From: Woeseia sp037968755
GTDB lineage: Bacteria; Pseudomonadota; Gammaproteobacteria; Steroidobacterales; Woeseiaceae
NCBI GenBank assembly: GCA_037968755.1
Contig: JBBKWB010000110.1
Location: forward strand, 1-64,000
Direction of reading: 5' to 3'
Length of the DNA stretch: 64,000 nt
This document shows positions 46,433 through 54,822 of this stretch, piece after piece; the first letter of the stretch is position 1, and every line of letters begins with the position of its first letter. The position numbers and the translations under genes are program-made. The notes under the pieces were generated by a model, which saw nothing but the letters and a program-made list of their open reading frames with translations, had not been told where the DNA came from and did not search any database.

Positions 46433-47407
46433 CTATGCGTCGAGTCCGTCCAGCGCATCTTTTTCAATACGCGCGCCGACTTGCTGGATAACCTGGGTCG
46501 CGCAAAACGTGCCGGCCCGCGCACATTCCTTCAGTGATTTGTCATCGGTATAGGCGTACAGGAAACCTGCCGTAAATGCATCGCCAGCGCCAGTGGAGTC
46601 AACGACTTTGTCGACGCGGATAGCGTTTTGCTGAACGTGCTTTTTGCCTTCGACCAAAACTGAACCGCGTTCTGAGCGGGTCATTACAAACAGACCGGAC
46701 ATTGCGCCGACAAGTGCCGGAACTTTGTCAAAATCATCAACCTGCAGCAACGCCATGATCTCGTCTTCATCTGCGAAAACGATATCGGCGTGTTCGCGAA
46801 CAAATTCCTCAAATTCTTGCCGATGACGCTCAACGCACAAGGAATCTGAAAGCGACAGCGCGATCTTGCCGCCCGCCTTTCCCACAAGCTTTGCTGCTTT
46901 GGCAGCGAGGGCAGGGCCCTCCGCAATATCCCACACGTAGCCTTCCAGCAACGCTATAGCGGGTGACTGGACTGTATCGGCCGTGACATCGGCAACCGCC
47001 AGTTCGGTACAGGCGCCCAGGTAGGTTTGCATCGTGCGCTGGCCGTCGGGCGTGATGAGGATATGGCTGCGCGCGGTAGGCGCGCCGTCGGTCGCGGGCG
47101 GAAGGCGCACATCGACGCCCAGCGAGCGCATGTCATGGACGAAAATCTCACCAAGCTGATCGTCGCGGACCTTGCCAATGTACGCAGCACTGCCACCAAG
47201 ATTGGCGAACCCGGCAACCGTGTTGGCCACCGATCCGCCGGACATTTCCGTAGCGGGCCCCATCTGCTCGTAAATTTCACGCGCACGGGCCTCGTCAATC
47301 AGGGTCATAGAGCCTGGCGCGGCATCGATTTTTTGCAGGAAGTCGTCTTCGACGTGAGCGAGTACATCGACGATGGCATTCGAGATTCCGAGTAGTTTTA
47401 CAGGCAT
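46433..47407 (-). CDS. Adenosine kinase-like PfkB carbohydrate kinase
   Basis: A 324-residue PfkB-family kinase. MSGGSVANTVAGFANLGGSAAYIG is the substrate-binding Gly-rich motif and VDSTGAGDAFTAGFLYAY the catalytic ATP motif with the Asp base. The GGS-A-N-T arrangement and full-length similarity are those of bacterial proteins commonly called adenosine kinase, which rescue adenosine to AMP; other nucleoside or sugar substrates remain possible. It provides the salvage branch opposite to adenosine deaminase. Spacing and orientation show a single-gene unit. Confidence 0.85.
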   Translation of the reverse strand: MPVKLLGISNAIVDVLAHVEDDFLQKIDAAPGSMTLIDEARAREIYEQMGPATEMSGGSVANTVAGFANLGGSAAYIGKVRDDQLGEIFVHDMRSLGVDVRLPPATDGAPTARSHILITPDGQRTMQTYLGACTELAVADVTADTVQSPAIALLEGYVWDIAEGPALAAKAAKLVGKAGGKIALSLSDSLCVERHRQEFEEFVREHADIVFADEDEIMALLQVDDFDKVPALVGAMSGLFVMTRSERGSVLVEGKKHVQQNAIRVDKVVDSTGAGDAFTAGFLYAYTDDKSLKECARAGTFCATQVIQQVGARIEKDALDGLDA

Positions 47408-47503
47408 GCGTACAGGGTCCGGGTCAAAAAAAGGGGGCTAGCGTACCATCGTCGCGGCATTTGTCAGGAGAAATCACTCCTGGGCTACCGCACGCGGGTG
47501 AAT

Positions 47504-47569
47504 TGTGGCGTTAGCTGCCATGGAATGTGGTGTTGGCCGCCACGCGATGTGGCGCTGGCGACCACACGG
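47504..47569. repeat. Three degenerate 22-bp tandem repeats
   Basis: Units 47504-47525, 47526-47547 and 47548-47569 each begin TGTGG(C/T)G and contain (T/C)T(A/G)GC. The period of 22 is not a multiple of three, so this is not coding. A short hairpin CAGGAG / CTCCTG sits just before it (47466-47482). The array lies in the 232-base gap between the adenosine kinase gene and the DUF4956 gene, both transcribed away from it. Confidence 0.65.
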
Positions 47570-47639
47570 CGGTATCGTCACACCTTAGACAGGCCAGAAG
47601 CCTGCGCAGCCGTTAAGGAATTGCGGCGACTGAGGGGAT

Positions 47640-48287
47640 ATGCGACGAGCAGCCAGTTTTCTGATTCCGATCAGCCTGATCACTCTGTATTACGTCTTCT
47701 GGGTGGCGCTGATGTCGTTGCTGCTGATTCGTTTCCCGGCATTGCGCGAGTTTTTCCCGGTCGGCGGACTGGGTGATCTGGTTGGCGCGGATACCAACAG
47801 CCTGGAGCCGGTGTACTCGCACGTAGAGGAAACGGTGCTCGCCCCGTCCGGCCCATTGCGCCTCGCCTTTGCCAGCCTGGGCGCCGCAGTGCTGATCGTG
47901 CCGGTGTCCTGGGTCTACTTTATTACCAGCCGCAGCAAAGACGTTGATCCGTCATTTGTGCAGACCATCGTGATCATGCCGATTGTCGTGACCGGCATTT
48001 CAATGATCGTGCTGAACAGCCTTGCGTTGGCGTTCAGCCTTGCCGGCATTGTCGCCGCGGTGCGTTTTCGCTTTTCGCTGGACCAGCCGTCGCATGCGAT
48101 GTACATATTCGCGGCCATTAGTATCGGTCTCGGCTCAGGAATCGGCGCACTCGGCGTGGCGACCGTCATATCAATGGCGTTCGTATACCCGATGCTGATT
48201 ATCTGGCGCCTGCAGTACGGCAAGATCATGTCCGGGCCCTTCTTTTCCATGCTGACACGCCGCGATCGCAGCGAGGAAGATTATTAA
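47640..48287 (+). CDS. DUF4956-family membrane protein
   Basis: A 215-residue inner-membrane protein with about four to five helices (LITLYYVFWVALMSLLLI, FASLGAAVLIVPVSWVYF, IVIMPIVVTGISMIVLNSLALAFSL cut by polar residues, YIFAAISIGLGSGIGALGV, VATVISMAFVYPMLIIW). The GIVAAVRFR segment after the third helix is the DUF4956 signature. Members are often encoded with CotH-like and VTC/polyphosphate-polymerase proteins; a CotH-like gene lies 2 kb downstream. Start ATG with GAGGGG closely upstream. Confidence 0.82.
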   Translation: MRRAASFLIPISLITLYYVFWVALMSLLLIRFPALREFFPVGGLGDLVGADTNSLEPVYSHVEETVLAPSGPLRLAFASLGAAVLIVPVSWVYFITSRSKDVDPSFVQTIVIMPIVVTGISMIVLNSLALAFSLAGIVAAVRFRFSLDQPSHAMYIFAAISIGLGSGIGALGVATVISMAFVYPMLIIWRLQYGKIMSGPFFSMLTRRDRSEEDY

Positions 48288-49125
48288 AGCTGCGCTGTGT
48301 GTCATGTGCGGATTGCTCATGGGTCATGCGTCGGCCCAGGAAGCGGCTTTGTTGTCGCGCTATTCGCTGACATCTGAAAGCATGCAGCAATGGCGCTTGC
48401 CACAACGTCTTAACGAAATTTCCGGGCTGGCGTTGGACGCCGGCGACCGCTTGTTTGCCGTTGCCGATGAAGAGGCGGTGATCTACCAGATAGATGTCGA
48501 AGCGGGTCGCCTGCAAAAAGTATTCGCGTTCGGTAGTCCCGCTGTGAGGGAAGATTTCGAAGGCATTGCCATACTCGACGACATTTTCTACCTGGTCACC
48601 AGCGACGGCGACATTTATTCCGGGGCTGAAGCGGGCGACGGTAAATCGGTAGCTTTCGAGCGCTACACGACCGGCCTGGGCAAACAATGTGAGATCGAAG
48701 GTCTTGCTGCCGATCTACTGCGGAATCGATTGTTGCTCGCCTGCAAAGAGGGGCGTCGCAAGAATGCCCGGAGCGAGATTGCGATTTTTGCCTGGGACGT
48801 CGCGACACGCCAGGTGCTGGAAGCGGACACTTTGCGCCTGCCGGTTCGTGACATTGCCCGGCGCATCGATGCCAACAGAGTGTCGCCGTCAGGCATCGTT
48901 ATGGATCAGGCCACCGGGCATTTGTTACTGGTTGCTGCCCGTCAGCACGCCCTGATTGAGTTACTGCCGGATGGCCGCTTGTTGCAGGCACTGCGCCTGC
49001 CGTTGGCCTCCCGGCATCGTCAGCCAGAGGGGATTGAGCGCCTGCGAGATGGTAGATTACTGATCGTCGACGAAGGCGGTAGCCACAAGGCCAGACTTGC
49101 CGTTTACTCTGCAGATCGCGAATAG
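48283..49125 (+). CDS. Exported beta-propeller, SdiA-regulated/phytase-like
   Basis: A protein of about 280 residues. The mature part shows repeated propeller-like blades: RLNEISGLALDAGDRLFAVADEEAVIYQID, DFEGIAILDDIFYLVTSDGDIY, EIEGLAADLLRNRLLLACKEG, PEGIERLRDGRLLIVDEGG (shown in parts). This pattern belongs to the SdiA-regulated/esterase-phytase-like group; the enzymatic role is unproven. From ATG 48304 the signal peptide would lack its basic start; reading from an ATT codon at 48283, correctly spaced behind GAGGAA, gives IKAALCVMCGLLMGHASAQE, a normal signal peptide. The start is therefore given as ATT 48283 with moderate confidence. It overlaps the DUF4956 stop. Confidence 0.7.
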   Translation: MKAALCVMCGLLMGHASAQEAALLSRYSLTSESMQQWRLPQRLNEISGLALDAGDRLFAVADEEAVIYQIDVEAGRLQKVFAFGSPAVREDFEGIAILDDIFYLVTSDGDIYSGAEAGDGKSVAFERYTTGLGKQCEIEGLAADLLRNRLLLACKEGRRKNARSEIAIFAWDVATRQVLEADTLRLPVRDIARRIDANRVSPSGIVMDQATGHLLLVAARQHALIELLPDGRLLQALRLPLASRHRQPEGIERLRDGRLLIVDEGGSHKARLAVYSADRE

Positions 49126-49139
49126 AGACCCGCTTGGAT

Positions 49140-50129
49140 ATGAGCTCACAAGTTTCACCAGTCAACAGCAAGCGCACATTGATTTACGTGCACAGCCGGC
49201 ACTGCAAGCCGGCGGCGCAGCATCTGCTGGACTCCACATTGAGTGCGCTCACCGCCGGGCTTGAACGCGATCATTCCGGGCAGATGGATAATTTTCGGGC
49301 TTTGAACAAGCACCTCGCTTACTACGGCGATGTCAGTACGGCTTTGCTAACCGACGCCGGTGAGATCTACGACGAACAACTTGATATTGGCGATCGGCAG
49401 AACGCGTTGTTGCAGTTGCGCGCGATCAATCGCCGCAAGAAGTTTGGCCTGTCCGCCTATGACAAGTTGCCTGGTAAATCGGCCGTTCCGGAAATAGCCG
49501 CTGGTGTCGCGGCGCCCATACTGGGCTCCATCGGCTTGTCGAAACCACTCATCTCGAAAATGGCGCCGGATCTGCATGCTTACTGGCATCACGACAACGA
49601 TTACGCCACCGCGGTTCGAAAAGCTGTTCGAGACGTGCTGTGTGCGACGCTGGACCGAGGTGAGCAGGTGCTGCTGATATCACACGGCACCGGCAGCATC
49701 ATAACTTGGGATGTCCTCTGGCAATTGTCCCATGACGAGCGATTCGCGCAGTATGCGGACAACAAGATTGATACCTGGATTACTCTCGGGGCGCCATTGG
49801 GAGATTCAATGGTCCGCCGTCGGCTGCTTGGCGCGAGCAACAAGGGTCGCGAACGATACCCCGGAAACATAGTGACATGGCACAACGTGGCAGCCGAAGA
49901 TGACTGGCTTTGCCACGACAATACGCTGGCGGATGATTACCGTCCGATGTTGCAACAAAAACAGCTTAGCGCGATTCGCGACTACCTGATATATAACCTG
50001 GCCGTGCGCTACGGAAAGTCGGATCCGCACTGCTCACTGGGTTATTTGATACACCCACGGGTGTCGCAAATTATCGCAGACTGGTTAGCACGGCCCGCCA
50101 ACCTGGCCGATCCTATACACATTTTTTAG
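49140..50129 (+). CDS. Alpha/beta-hydrolase-like protein lacking the usual Ser nucleophile
   Basis: About 329 residues. The N-terminus TLIYVHSRHCKPAAQHL is like the first strand and oxyanion region of alpha/beta hydrolases. The nucleophile elbow, normally G-H-S-x-G-S, reads VLLISHGTGSIITWDVLW (residues about 176-193), so Gly occupies the Ser position. Further typical segments are DTWITLGAPLGD and the late W-H-N-V-A-A-E-D-D-W. It may be an inactive hydrolase fold, use another residue, or serve as a binding protein. No signal peptide. The start is ATG 49140 (TTG 49134 possible). The 3' end overlaps the convergent CotH-like gene by 17 bases. Confidence 0.7.
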   Translation: MSSQVSPVNSKRTLIYVHSRHCKPAAQHLLDSTLSALTAGLERDHSGQMDNFRALNKHLAYYGDVSTALLTDAGEIYDEQLDIGDRQNALLQLRAINRRKKFGLSAYDKLPGKSAVPEIAAGVAAPILGSIGLSKPLISKMAPDLHAYWHHDNDYATAVRKAVRDVLCATLDRGEQVLLISHGTGSIITWDVLWQLSHDERFAQYADNKIDTWITLGAPLGDSMVRRRLLGASNKGRERYPGNIVTWHNVAAEDDWLCHDNTLADDYRPMLQQKQLSAIRDYLIYNLAVRYGKSDPHCSLGYLIHPRVSQIIADWLARPANLADPIHIF

Positions 50130-51147
50130 TCAGCTGTTTGTCGACTCGCTTAGCGCTTCCGATGTCGTCGTAAAAGCCCTCGATATAGCGGCTGACAGCA
50201 CGCCGCGTGGCATCCGTCATGCCCTCCTGGCTTTCGATCAGATCGAAAATCTCGTCCTCAGCATCGCGGAACGCTTTCAGCGATTCTTTGATCAAGCTGT
50301 TGTGTTGGCAGCGGCCGCGGTAGAGACGGGTTCTGACGCTGCGGATCTTTAACTTTGGGTTGGGCTCCGCATACGGTGCATTGACCATGCCCGCATAATC
50401 AAAATCATAAGGGACTGGCAGCAAGGACTCACCCTGTTGCATCTGCACAATATTATGGCAGCACTCGCCGTCGGGTCCACGCAGCATGGAGAAGTCGGTA
50501 TTGCCGATCATGTACTGAAATATGCCGACCAGGCTGGCCTGGTCGCGATCGAGTTGTGCGGCAAAAGCATGACTGACATCGACGGTCGCAAGGCGTATTC
50601 GGGCAGCGAGCAGGTCATCGTCTTCGATCAGAAAGCCGTATCGCTCAATCGGCTTGTCGTTGTCAGCGGTGTCGTGCCAGCTGATTTTCAACAGCCGAAC
50701 GGCGAAGCTATTCGGCGTTAGCACCTGCAGCATTTTGTAGGCGAGATACTCCCGGAGTACCAGTTGTTCGTAGCGCGGACTGTTGCTCTGGCAATGCGTA
50801 ACCAGTTTCAGTTTGTCCTGACCTTCGAACAATGTGCCAGCCAGTTCTTTCTTGGCGAAATTCAGGCGCAGCGGCGGAAACCCGCATATATCGTCTCGAC
50901 GCCGAAAATTTCCGCGCGCGCGCAGCCTGACGTTCAGCTTTTGTAAGGTGTCGGAGTCGTCAATGTACTCAAGGTTGCCAGCAAAATACTCGTCGCTGTC
51001 ACGTGCGCGGGAAATATTTTCGAGCGGCGCCGAAATACTGATCTGCAGCGCGTCGTCGCTGGCAAATAGTGGTTGCGTGGCCGCTCTGGCGGTACAGGTC
51101 GCCAGCGCGCACAACGCGACAAGCATCCATCGCGTAAGAACTTGCAT
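50113..51147 (-). CDS. Exported CotH-like protein (putative atypical kinase fold)
   Basis: A 344-residue protein with signal peptide (MLVALCALATCTARA). LNVRLRARGNFRRRDDICGFP followed by PLRLNF resembles the CotH core (LRGNSSR...PYRLKF); later ERYGFLIEDDDLLAAR and VPYDFDYAGMVNAPYAEPN suggest the DFD-type metal motif of a kinase-like fold. CotH proteins phosphorylate secreted or spore-coat proteins in Bacillus. Conservation is partial, so the call is tentative. Cys residues at both ends (GECCHN, GRCQHN) suggest disulfides. Confidence 0.6.
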   Translation of the reverse strand: MQVLTRWMLVALCALATCTARAATQPLFASDDALQISISAPLENISRARDSDEYFAGNLEYIDDSDTLQKLNVRLRARGNFRRRDDICGFPPLRLNFAKKELAGTLFEGQDKLKLVTHCQSNSPRYEQLVLREYLAYKMLQVLTPNSFAVRLLKISWHDTADNDKPIERYGFLIEDDDLLAARIRLATVDVSHAFAAQLDRDQASLVGIFQYMIGNTDFSMLRGPDGECCHNIVQMQQGESLLPVPYDFDYAGMVNAPYAEPNPKLKIRSVRTRLYRGRCQHNSLIKESLKAFRDAEDEIFDLIESQEGMTDATRRAVSRYIEGFYDDIGSAKRVDKQLTKKCV

Positions 51148-51258
51148 ATTTCACCCACTGCTTCTTGCCGCAGTTTAGCATGGCCGTTGCGAGGTCGCGG
51201 ATGCCAAGCAGCGTCCAGTGCTCTAGACTAGGCAGTCTGCTATTCAGGAGTTCTCTGC

Positions 51259-53085
51259 GTGCATCAATGTCACCGAGGGCGTTACACAAGCCTGTTGCGG
51301 CTGCTTTTGTCCGTGCTGCTGGCGGGACTGTCGTGTGCTGCTGCGGCTGATAGCGCGTGGCGCTTTAACGATGTGTCGCGCGTGGTGGCAATTAGCGATG
51401 TACACGGCGCCTACGACGCGTTCCTGCGTACCCTGCAAGTAAGCAACGTCGTCGACGCTAAGGCACATTGGCAGGGCGCGGATACGCACCTTGTCATCAC
51501 TGGCGACATGCTTGATCGGGGCGCTGACTCGCGCAAGGTCATGGACCTGCTGATGCGCCTGGAAGGTGAGGCTGCGGCGGCAGGTGGTGTAGTCCATGTT
51601 TTGCTCGGCAATCATGAGGTCATGAATCTGGTCGGCGACTTGCGCTACGTCGCAGCAGGGGAATATGCCGCGTTCGCCGCGGAGGAAACACAGGCCGAAC
51701 GGGAAGAGTGGTTTAGTCGTTTCACAGCGCGCGCGCCAGAATCGCTTGCTCCGGAGCAAGTACGCGAACAGTTCGATCGTGCACGGCCGCCCGGTTTCTT
51801 CGCACATCGGCGCGCGTTTCGTGCCGACGGTGTATACGGCCAATGGCTGCTCAACAAACCGCTGGTCATCGTGATTGACGGCACCGTGTTCGTGCACGGT
51901 GGTTTGTCACCAGTCGCAGCAACGCTTGGCCTCGCTGGCATGAACAGAAGCCTCGGCGCGGAGTTGCGAGCTTACGCCGGTGCCATGGCAACGCTGACCG
52001 ATGCCGCGCTTTTGCACCCTGGCGACAGCTTCTACGCGCACCGCCGCCTGCTGGAAGTGCTGCCCGCAGATGTAGAGCGGACCGCGGAAGTGCTCGCTGC
52101 TATTGCTACGGTCGTGTCACCGCCGGAAATTTCTATTCACCAGGCGGATGGACCGCTCTGGTACCGCGGGCAGCCGGGATGCCCGACGATTGTCGAGCTT
52201 GAGCGCCTTACTGCGTCGCTGGCGAGCCTCGATGCAGAGCGCGTCGTGATTGGTCACACGCCGACAGCGGGACGCAAGGTGGTTAGTCGTTTGGGTGGTC
52301 GCATCATCGAAATTGATACCGGCATGTTGCAGTCGTATTACAAAGGCAGCGGTCATGCGTTGCTGATGCAACAGGATGCACTGTCCGTTATTCGTGAAGA
52401 CGGCCGTGTTGAGATGATCGATGAGGACACGCGGCTTACAGGAGCTGGATCGCGAACGACGGTTCGACTGGCGCAGATGTTGAGCGAAGGCGATGTCGTG
52501 CTCGGCGAGACGCGCAACGACGGTGCCACCGCTGCTCAGGTGACGTATGAAGGTCAAAGCGTTAACGCATGGTTTTATCGTGCCAGCGGGAAGGCGCGAA
52601 ACCTGGAGGTCGCAGCCTATCGATTGGACCGCCTGCTGGGGCTCGACATGGTTCCGGTCACTGTGCAACGCACTTTGAACGGCAAAGTCGGCGCGTTGCA
52701 GTTCGAGCGTTCGAACCTGATTGATGAGGCCGGACGTATTGCTGCGCAGGCCGGCGCTGACGCCTGGTGCCCATTGCCGGTACAGTGGTCGGCGATGTAC
52801 TTGTTTGATGCTCTGACTCGCCAGCCAGCGCGCAGTGCACAGCAACTCCAGTACCAGCAGGGTACCTGGCAGGTGGTTCTGGCCGGACACAACGATGCGT
52901 TCAGCGCCCGGAGCGGTCGTCCTGCGTATCTGAAGGGTGTAGCCCTGGAGGTCACCGGCGCCTGGCGGGACATGCTTTCGCAGCTCACTCCTGCGAGAGT
53001 TGATCAAGCCTTGGGCGACGTGCTGGATGCGCGGCGGCAAAAGGCTCTGCTGCAACGGCGGGACGAATTGCTCGAGGGCGGCTAG
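51259..53085 (+). CDS. Exported Shewanella-like phosphatase fused to kinase-like C-terminal domain
   Basis: A 608-residue protein with signal peptide (LLRLLLSVLLAGLSCAAAA). Residues about 40-360 are a calcineurin-like phosphatase of the PPP/Shewanella-like type: VVAISDVHGAYDAF, VITGDMLDRGADS, VLLGNHEVMNLVGDLRY, VFVHGGLSP, VVIGHTPTAG. Residues about 435-600 are unrelated: NLEVAAYRLDRLLGLDMVPV with a Lys just before it, RTLNGKVGALQFE and VVLAGHNDAFSA. That pattern resembles the FAM20/PI3-4-kinase-like fold of bacterial secreted kinases, where Glu in E-x-A-A-Y and an Asp near the end are functional. Start GTG 51259 with AGGAG 8 bases upstream. Confidence 0.83.
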   Translation: MHQCHRGRYTSLLRLLLSVLLAGLSCAAAADSAWRFNDVSRVVAISDVHGAYDAFLRTLQVSNVVDAKAHWQGADTHLVITGDMLDRGADSRKVMDLLMRLEGEAAAAGGVVHVLLGNHEVMNLVGDLRYVAAGEYAAFAAEETQAEREEWFSRFTARAPESLAPEQVREQFDRARPPGFFAHRRAFRADGVYGQWLLNKPLVIVIDGTVFVHGGLSPVAATLGLAGMNRSLGAELRAYAGAMATLTDAALLHPGDSFYAHRRLLEVLPADVERTAEVLAAIATVVSPPEISIHQADGPLWYRGQPGCPTIVELERLTASLASLDAERVVIGHTPTAGRKVVSRLGGRIIEIDTGMLQSYYKGSGHALLMQQDALSVIREDGRVEMIDEDTRLTGAGSRTTVRLAQMLSEGDVVLGETRNDGATAAQVTYEGQSVNAWFYRASGKARNLEVAAYRLDRLLGLDMVPVTVQRTLNGKVGALQFERSNLIDEAGRIAAQAGADAWCPLPVQWSAMYLFDALTRQPARSAQQLQYQQGTWQVVLAGHNDAFSARSGRPAYLKGVALEVTGAWRDMLSQLTPARVDQALGDVLDARRQKALLQRRDELLEGG

Positions 53086-53151
53086 CCGCGCACAGCAATT
53101 GACGTATGGGCCGCGCCTGTACTTGCAGAGCGAAGAGCTCTGCCCGCAAGC

Positions 53152-54822
53152 CTAAATCTCGTTCGCCTTTGCAGCGGCTGCAATATGTTCCGCAGCACGA
53201 AATGCCAGCGCCATGATGGTCATCGTCGGTTGGCCACGCCCGGAGGTCACGAAGCTGGAGCCGTCACAGATGAACAGATTGCGGACGTCGTGACTGCGGT
53301 GATACCGATCTACTACCGACGTCGTGGCGTCATCGCCCATGCGACAGGTGCCGAGCAGGTGTGCGCCACCAGACTGTGCTTCAACCGGATACGACCAGGA
53401 TTCTTTCGCATCGGCAGCGTCAAACAACTCCAGTGATTTTTTACGGAAGAATTCGGCTATTGCCAGGTCATCATCATGATCGCGGTAGGTCATGCGCAAC
53501 GCCGGTCGTCCCCAGTGGTCTTTGAATTTCGGGTCCAGCGTTATGTTGTTGCGGTCTAGTGCCAACGAGGTCGTGTTACCGAGTATCGACATCTGCCGCG
53601 TATAGTTGTGCGCCACTGCTTCTTTGAACTTGCGGCCCCAGGCGGGCGCACTGGGCGGCGTAGCGGCGAGTGCGTACAGGATGGGCGTTGCGGAAAACAA
53701 GGGACGTGCATCAATACCGCCACCACCGTAAAAGCCACGCGCAGGGTCCGATTCGTAGTAGTCGTGCACGATCCGGGTAACCTGGATGCTCTTGTAATCA
53801 TTCAGCTGCTCTTCGAATATGCCGTTGGCAATCGAATGACCGTTGAACATCAGGTTGCGGCCGACGTAGCCACTCGAGTTGGCAAGCCCGTCCGGGTGTC
53901 GCTCGCTCGCCGATTCCAGCAACAGGCGCGGCGTTTCGGCACCGTTAGCGGAGAGAATTACTGCTTTGGCGCGTTGCCCGCGCTGCTGGCCGTCGGCATC
54001 AAAATACAGAACTTCATCGGCTTTGCCTTCAGCGTTGGTGTTCACCTTGTAGACCGTACTGAGAGGCCGAATCTCACACTTGCCGGTCGCAATCGCTTGC
54101 GGAATTACGGTTGCAAGTGTTGATGACTTCGCGCCGACCTCACAACCGAAGCTCATACAGTAGCCGCAATGAATGCAGGGCGCGCGGCCATTGTGCGGTT
54201 TCGACAAAATCGCGACGGGTGCCGGTTGTGGATGCAGTCCCAACTTGAGCGCTGCGCGCTCCAGGATGGCGCCGGACGATTTGATCGGCATGGGCGGAAC
54301 GGGGTAGGGCTTCGAACGTCGTGAATCGAATGGCCCCGGTGCGCCGGATACGCCGATCTCCCAGTCAACCCGCGTGTAGTAAGGTTCAAGTTCGTCGTAG
54401 TCTATCGGCCAGTCCGCAAAGGTGGTGCCACTGATGGCGCCGAGCTTGCTGCGTTCTTTGAAATCGCTTTCACGAAAACGCCAGTAATTGCCGCTGAAGT
54501 GCACGCTGCTCCCGCCGACGGTTTGTGCGTAGTCGGCTGGAGGGCGAAACGGTGAGGGCGCAGCTTCGTCGCTTTCGTCATGCCGGAATGTCTGGCTTGC
54601 CATGGCGCGTTCGCCTCCAGTCAGTTCACCGTTGAACAGGACGCCGATTTCATCGTGATTGAAGTCTGCAGCAGTGCGAAAAGGCCCTTGCTCCAGCACC
54701 ACTACCGAAAAACCCTTGGTCGAGAGCTCGCGTGCCAGGATGCCGCCAGCGGAGCCGGAACCGACGATGACAAAGTCAACGGCTTCATCGTGTGGATAGG
54801 TCACCAGGGATTCAGTCGCCAT
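53152..54822 (-). CDS. GMC-family FAD oxidoreductase (gluconate 2-dehydrogenase-like large subunit)
   Basis: About 556 residues from ATG 54822, which has AAGGAGAG upstream. The FAD motif VDFVIVGSGSAGGILARELS is at the N-terminus and the active-site region ending CDGSSFVTSGRGQPTMTIMAL with the GMC-oxred C-terminal His (GGAHLLGTCRMG) is intact. The GMC family oxidises sugars or alcohols. It overlaps the following small subunit by 11 bases. The electron acceptor is unknown: no cytochrome c subunit is encoded next to it. No signal peptide of its own, so export, if any, would be as a complex with the TAT-signal partner. Confidence 0.92.
   Translation of the reverse strand: MATESLVTYPHDEAVDFVIVGSGSAGGILARELSTKGFSVVVLEQGPFRTAADFNHDEIGVLFNGELTGGERAMASQTFRHDESDEAAPSPFRPPADYAQTVGGSSVHFSGNYWRFRESDFKERSKLGAISGTTFADWPIDYDELEPYYTRVDWEIGVSGAPGPFDSRRSKPYPVPPMPIKSSGAILERAALKLGLHPQPAPVAILSKPHNGRAPCIHCGYCMSFGCEVGAKSSTLATVIPQAIATGKCEIRPLSTVYKVNTNAEGKADEVLYFDADGQQRGQRAKAVILSANGAETPRLLLESASERHPDGLANSSGYVGRNLMFNGHSIANGIFEEQLNDYKSIQVTRIVHDYYESDPARGFYGGGGIDARPLFSATPILYALAATPPSAPAWGRKFKEAVAHNYTRQMSILGNTTSLALDRNNITLDPKFKDHWGRPALRMTYRDHDDDLAIAEFFRKKSLELFDAADAKESWSYPVEAQSGGAHLLGTCRMGDDATTSVVDRYHRSHDVRNLFICDGSSFVTSGRGQPTMTIMALAFRAAEHIAAAAKANEI

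Noticed and set aside
52117..53055. Minus-strand frame of 312 codons opposite the phosphatase fusion
   Set aside because: The plus-strand protein continues with domain motifs to its end; the minus frame has none.
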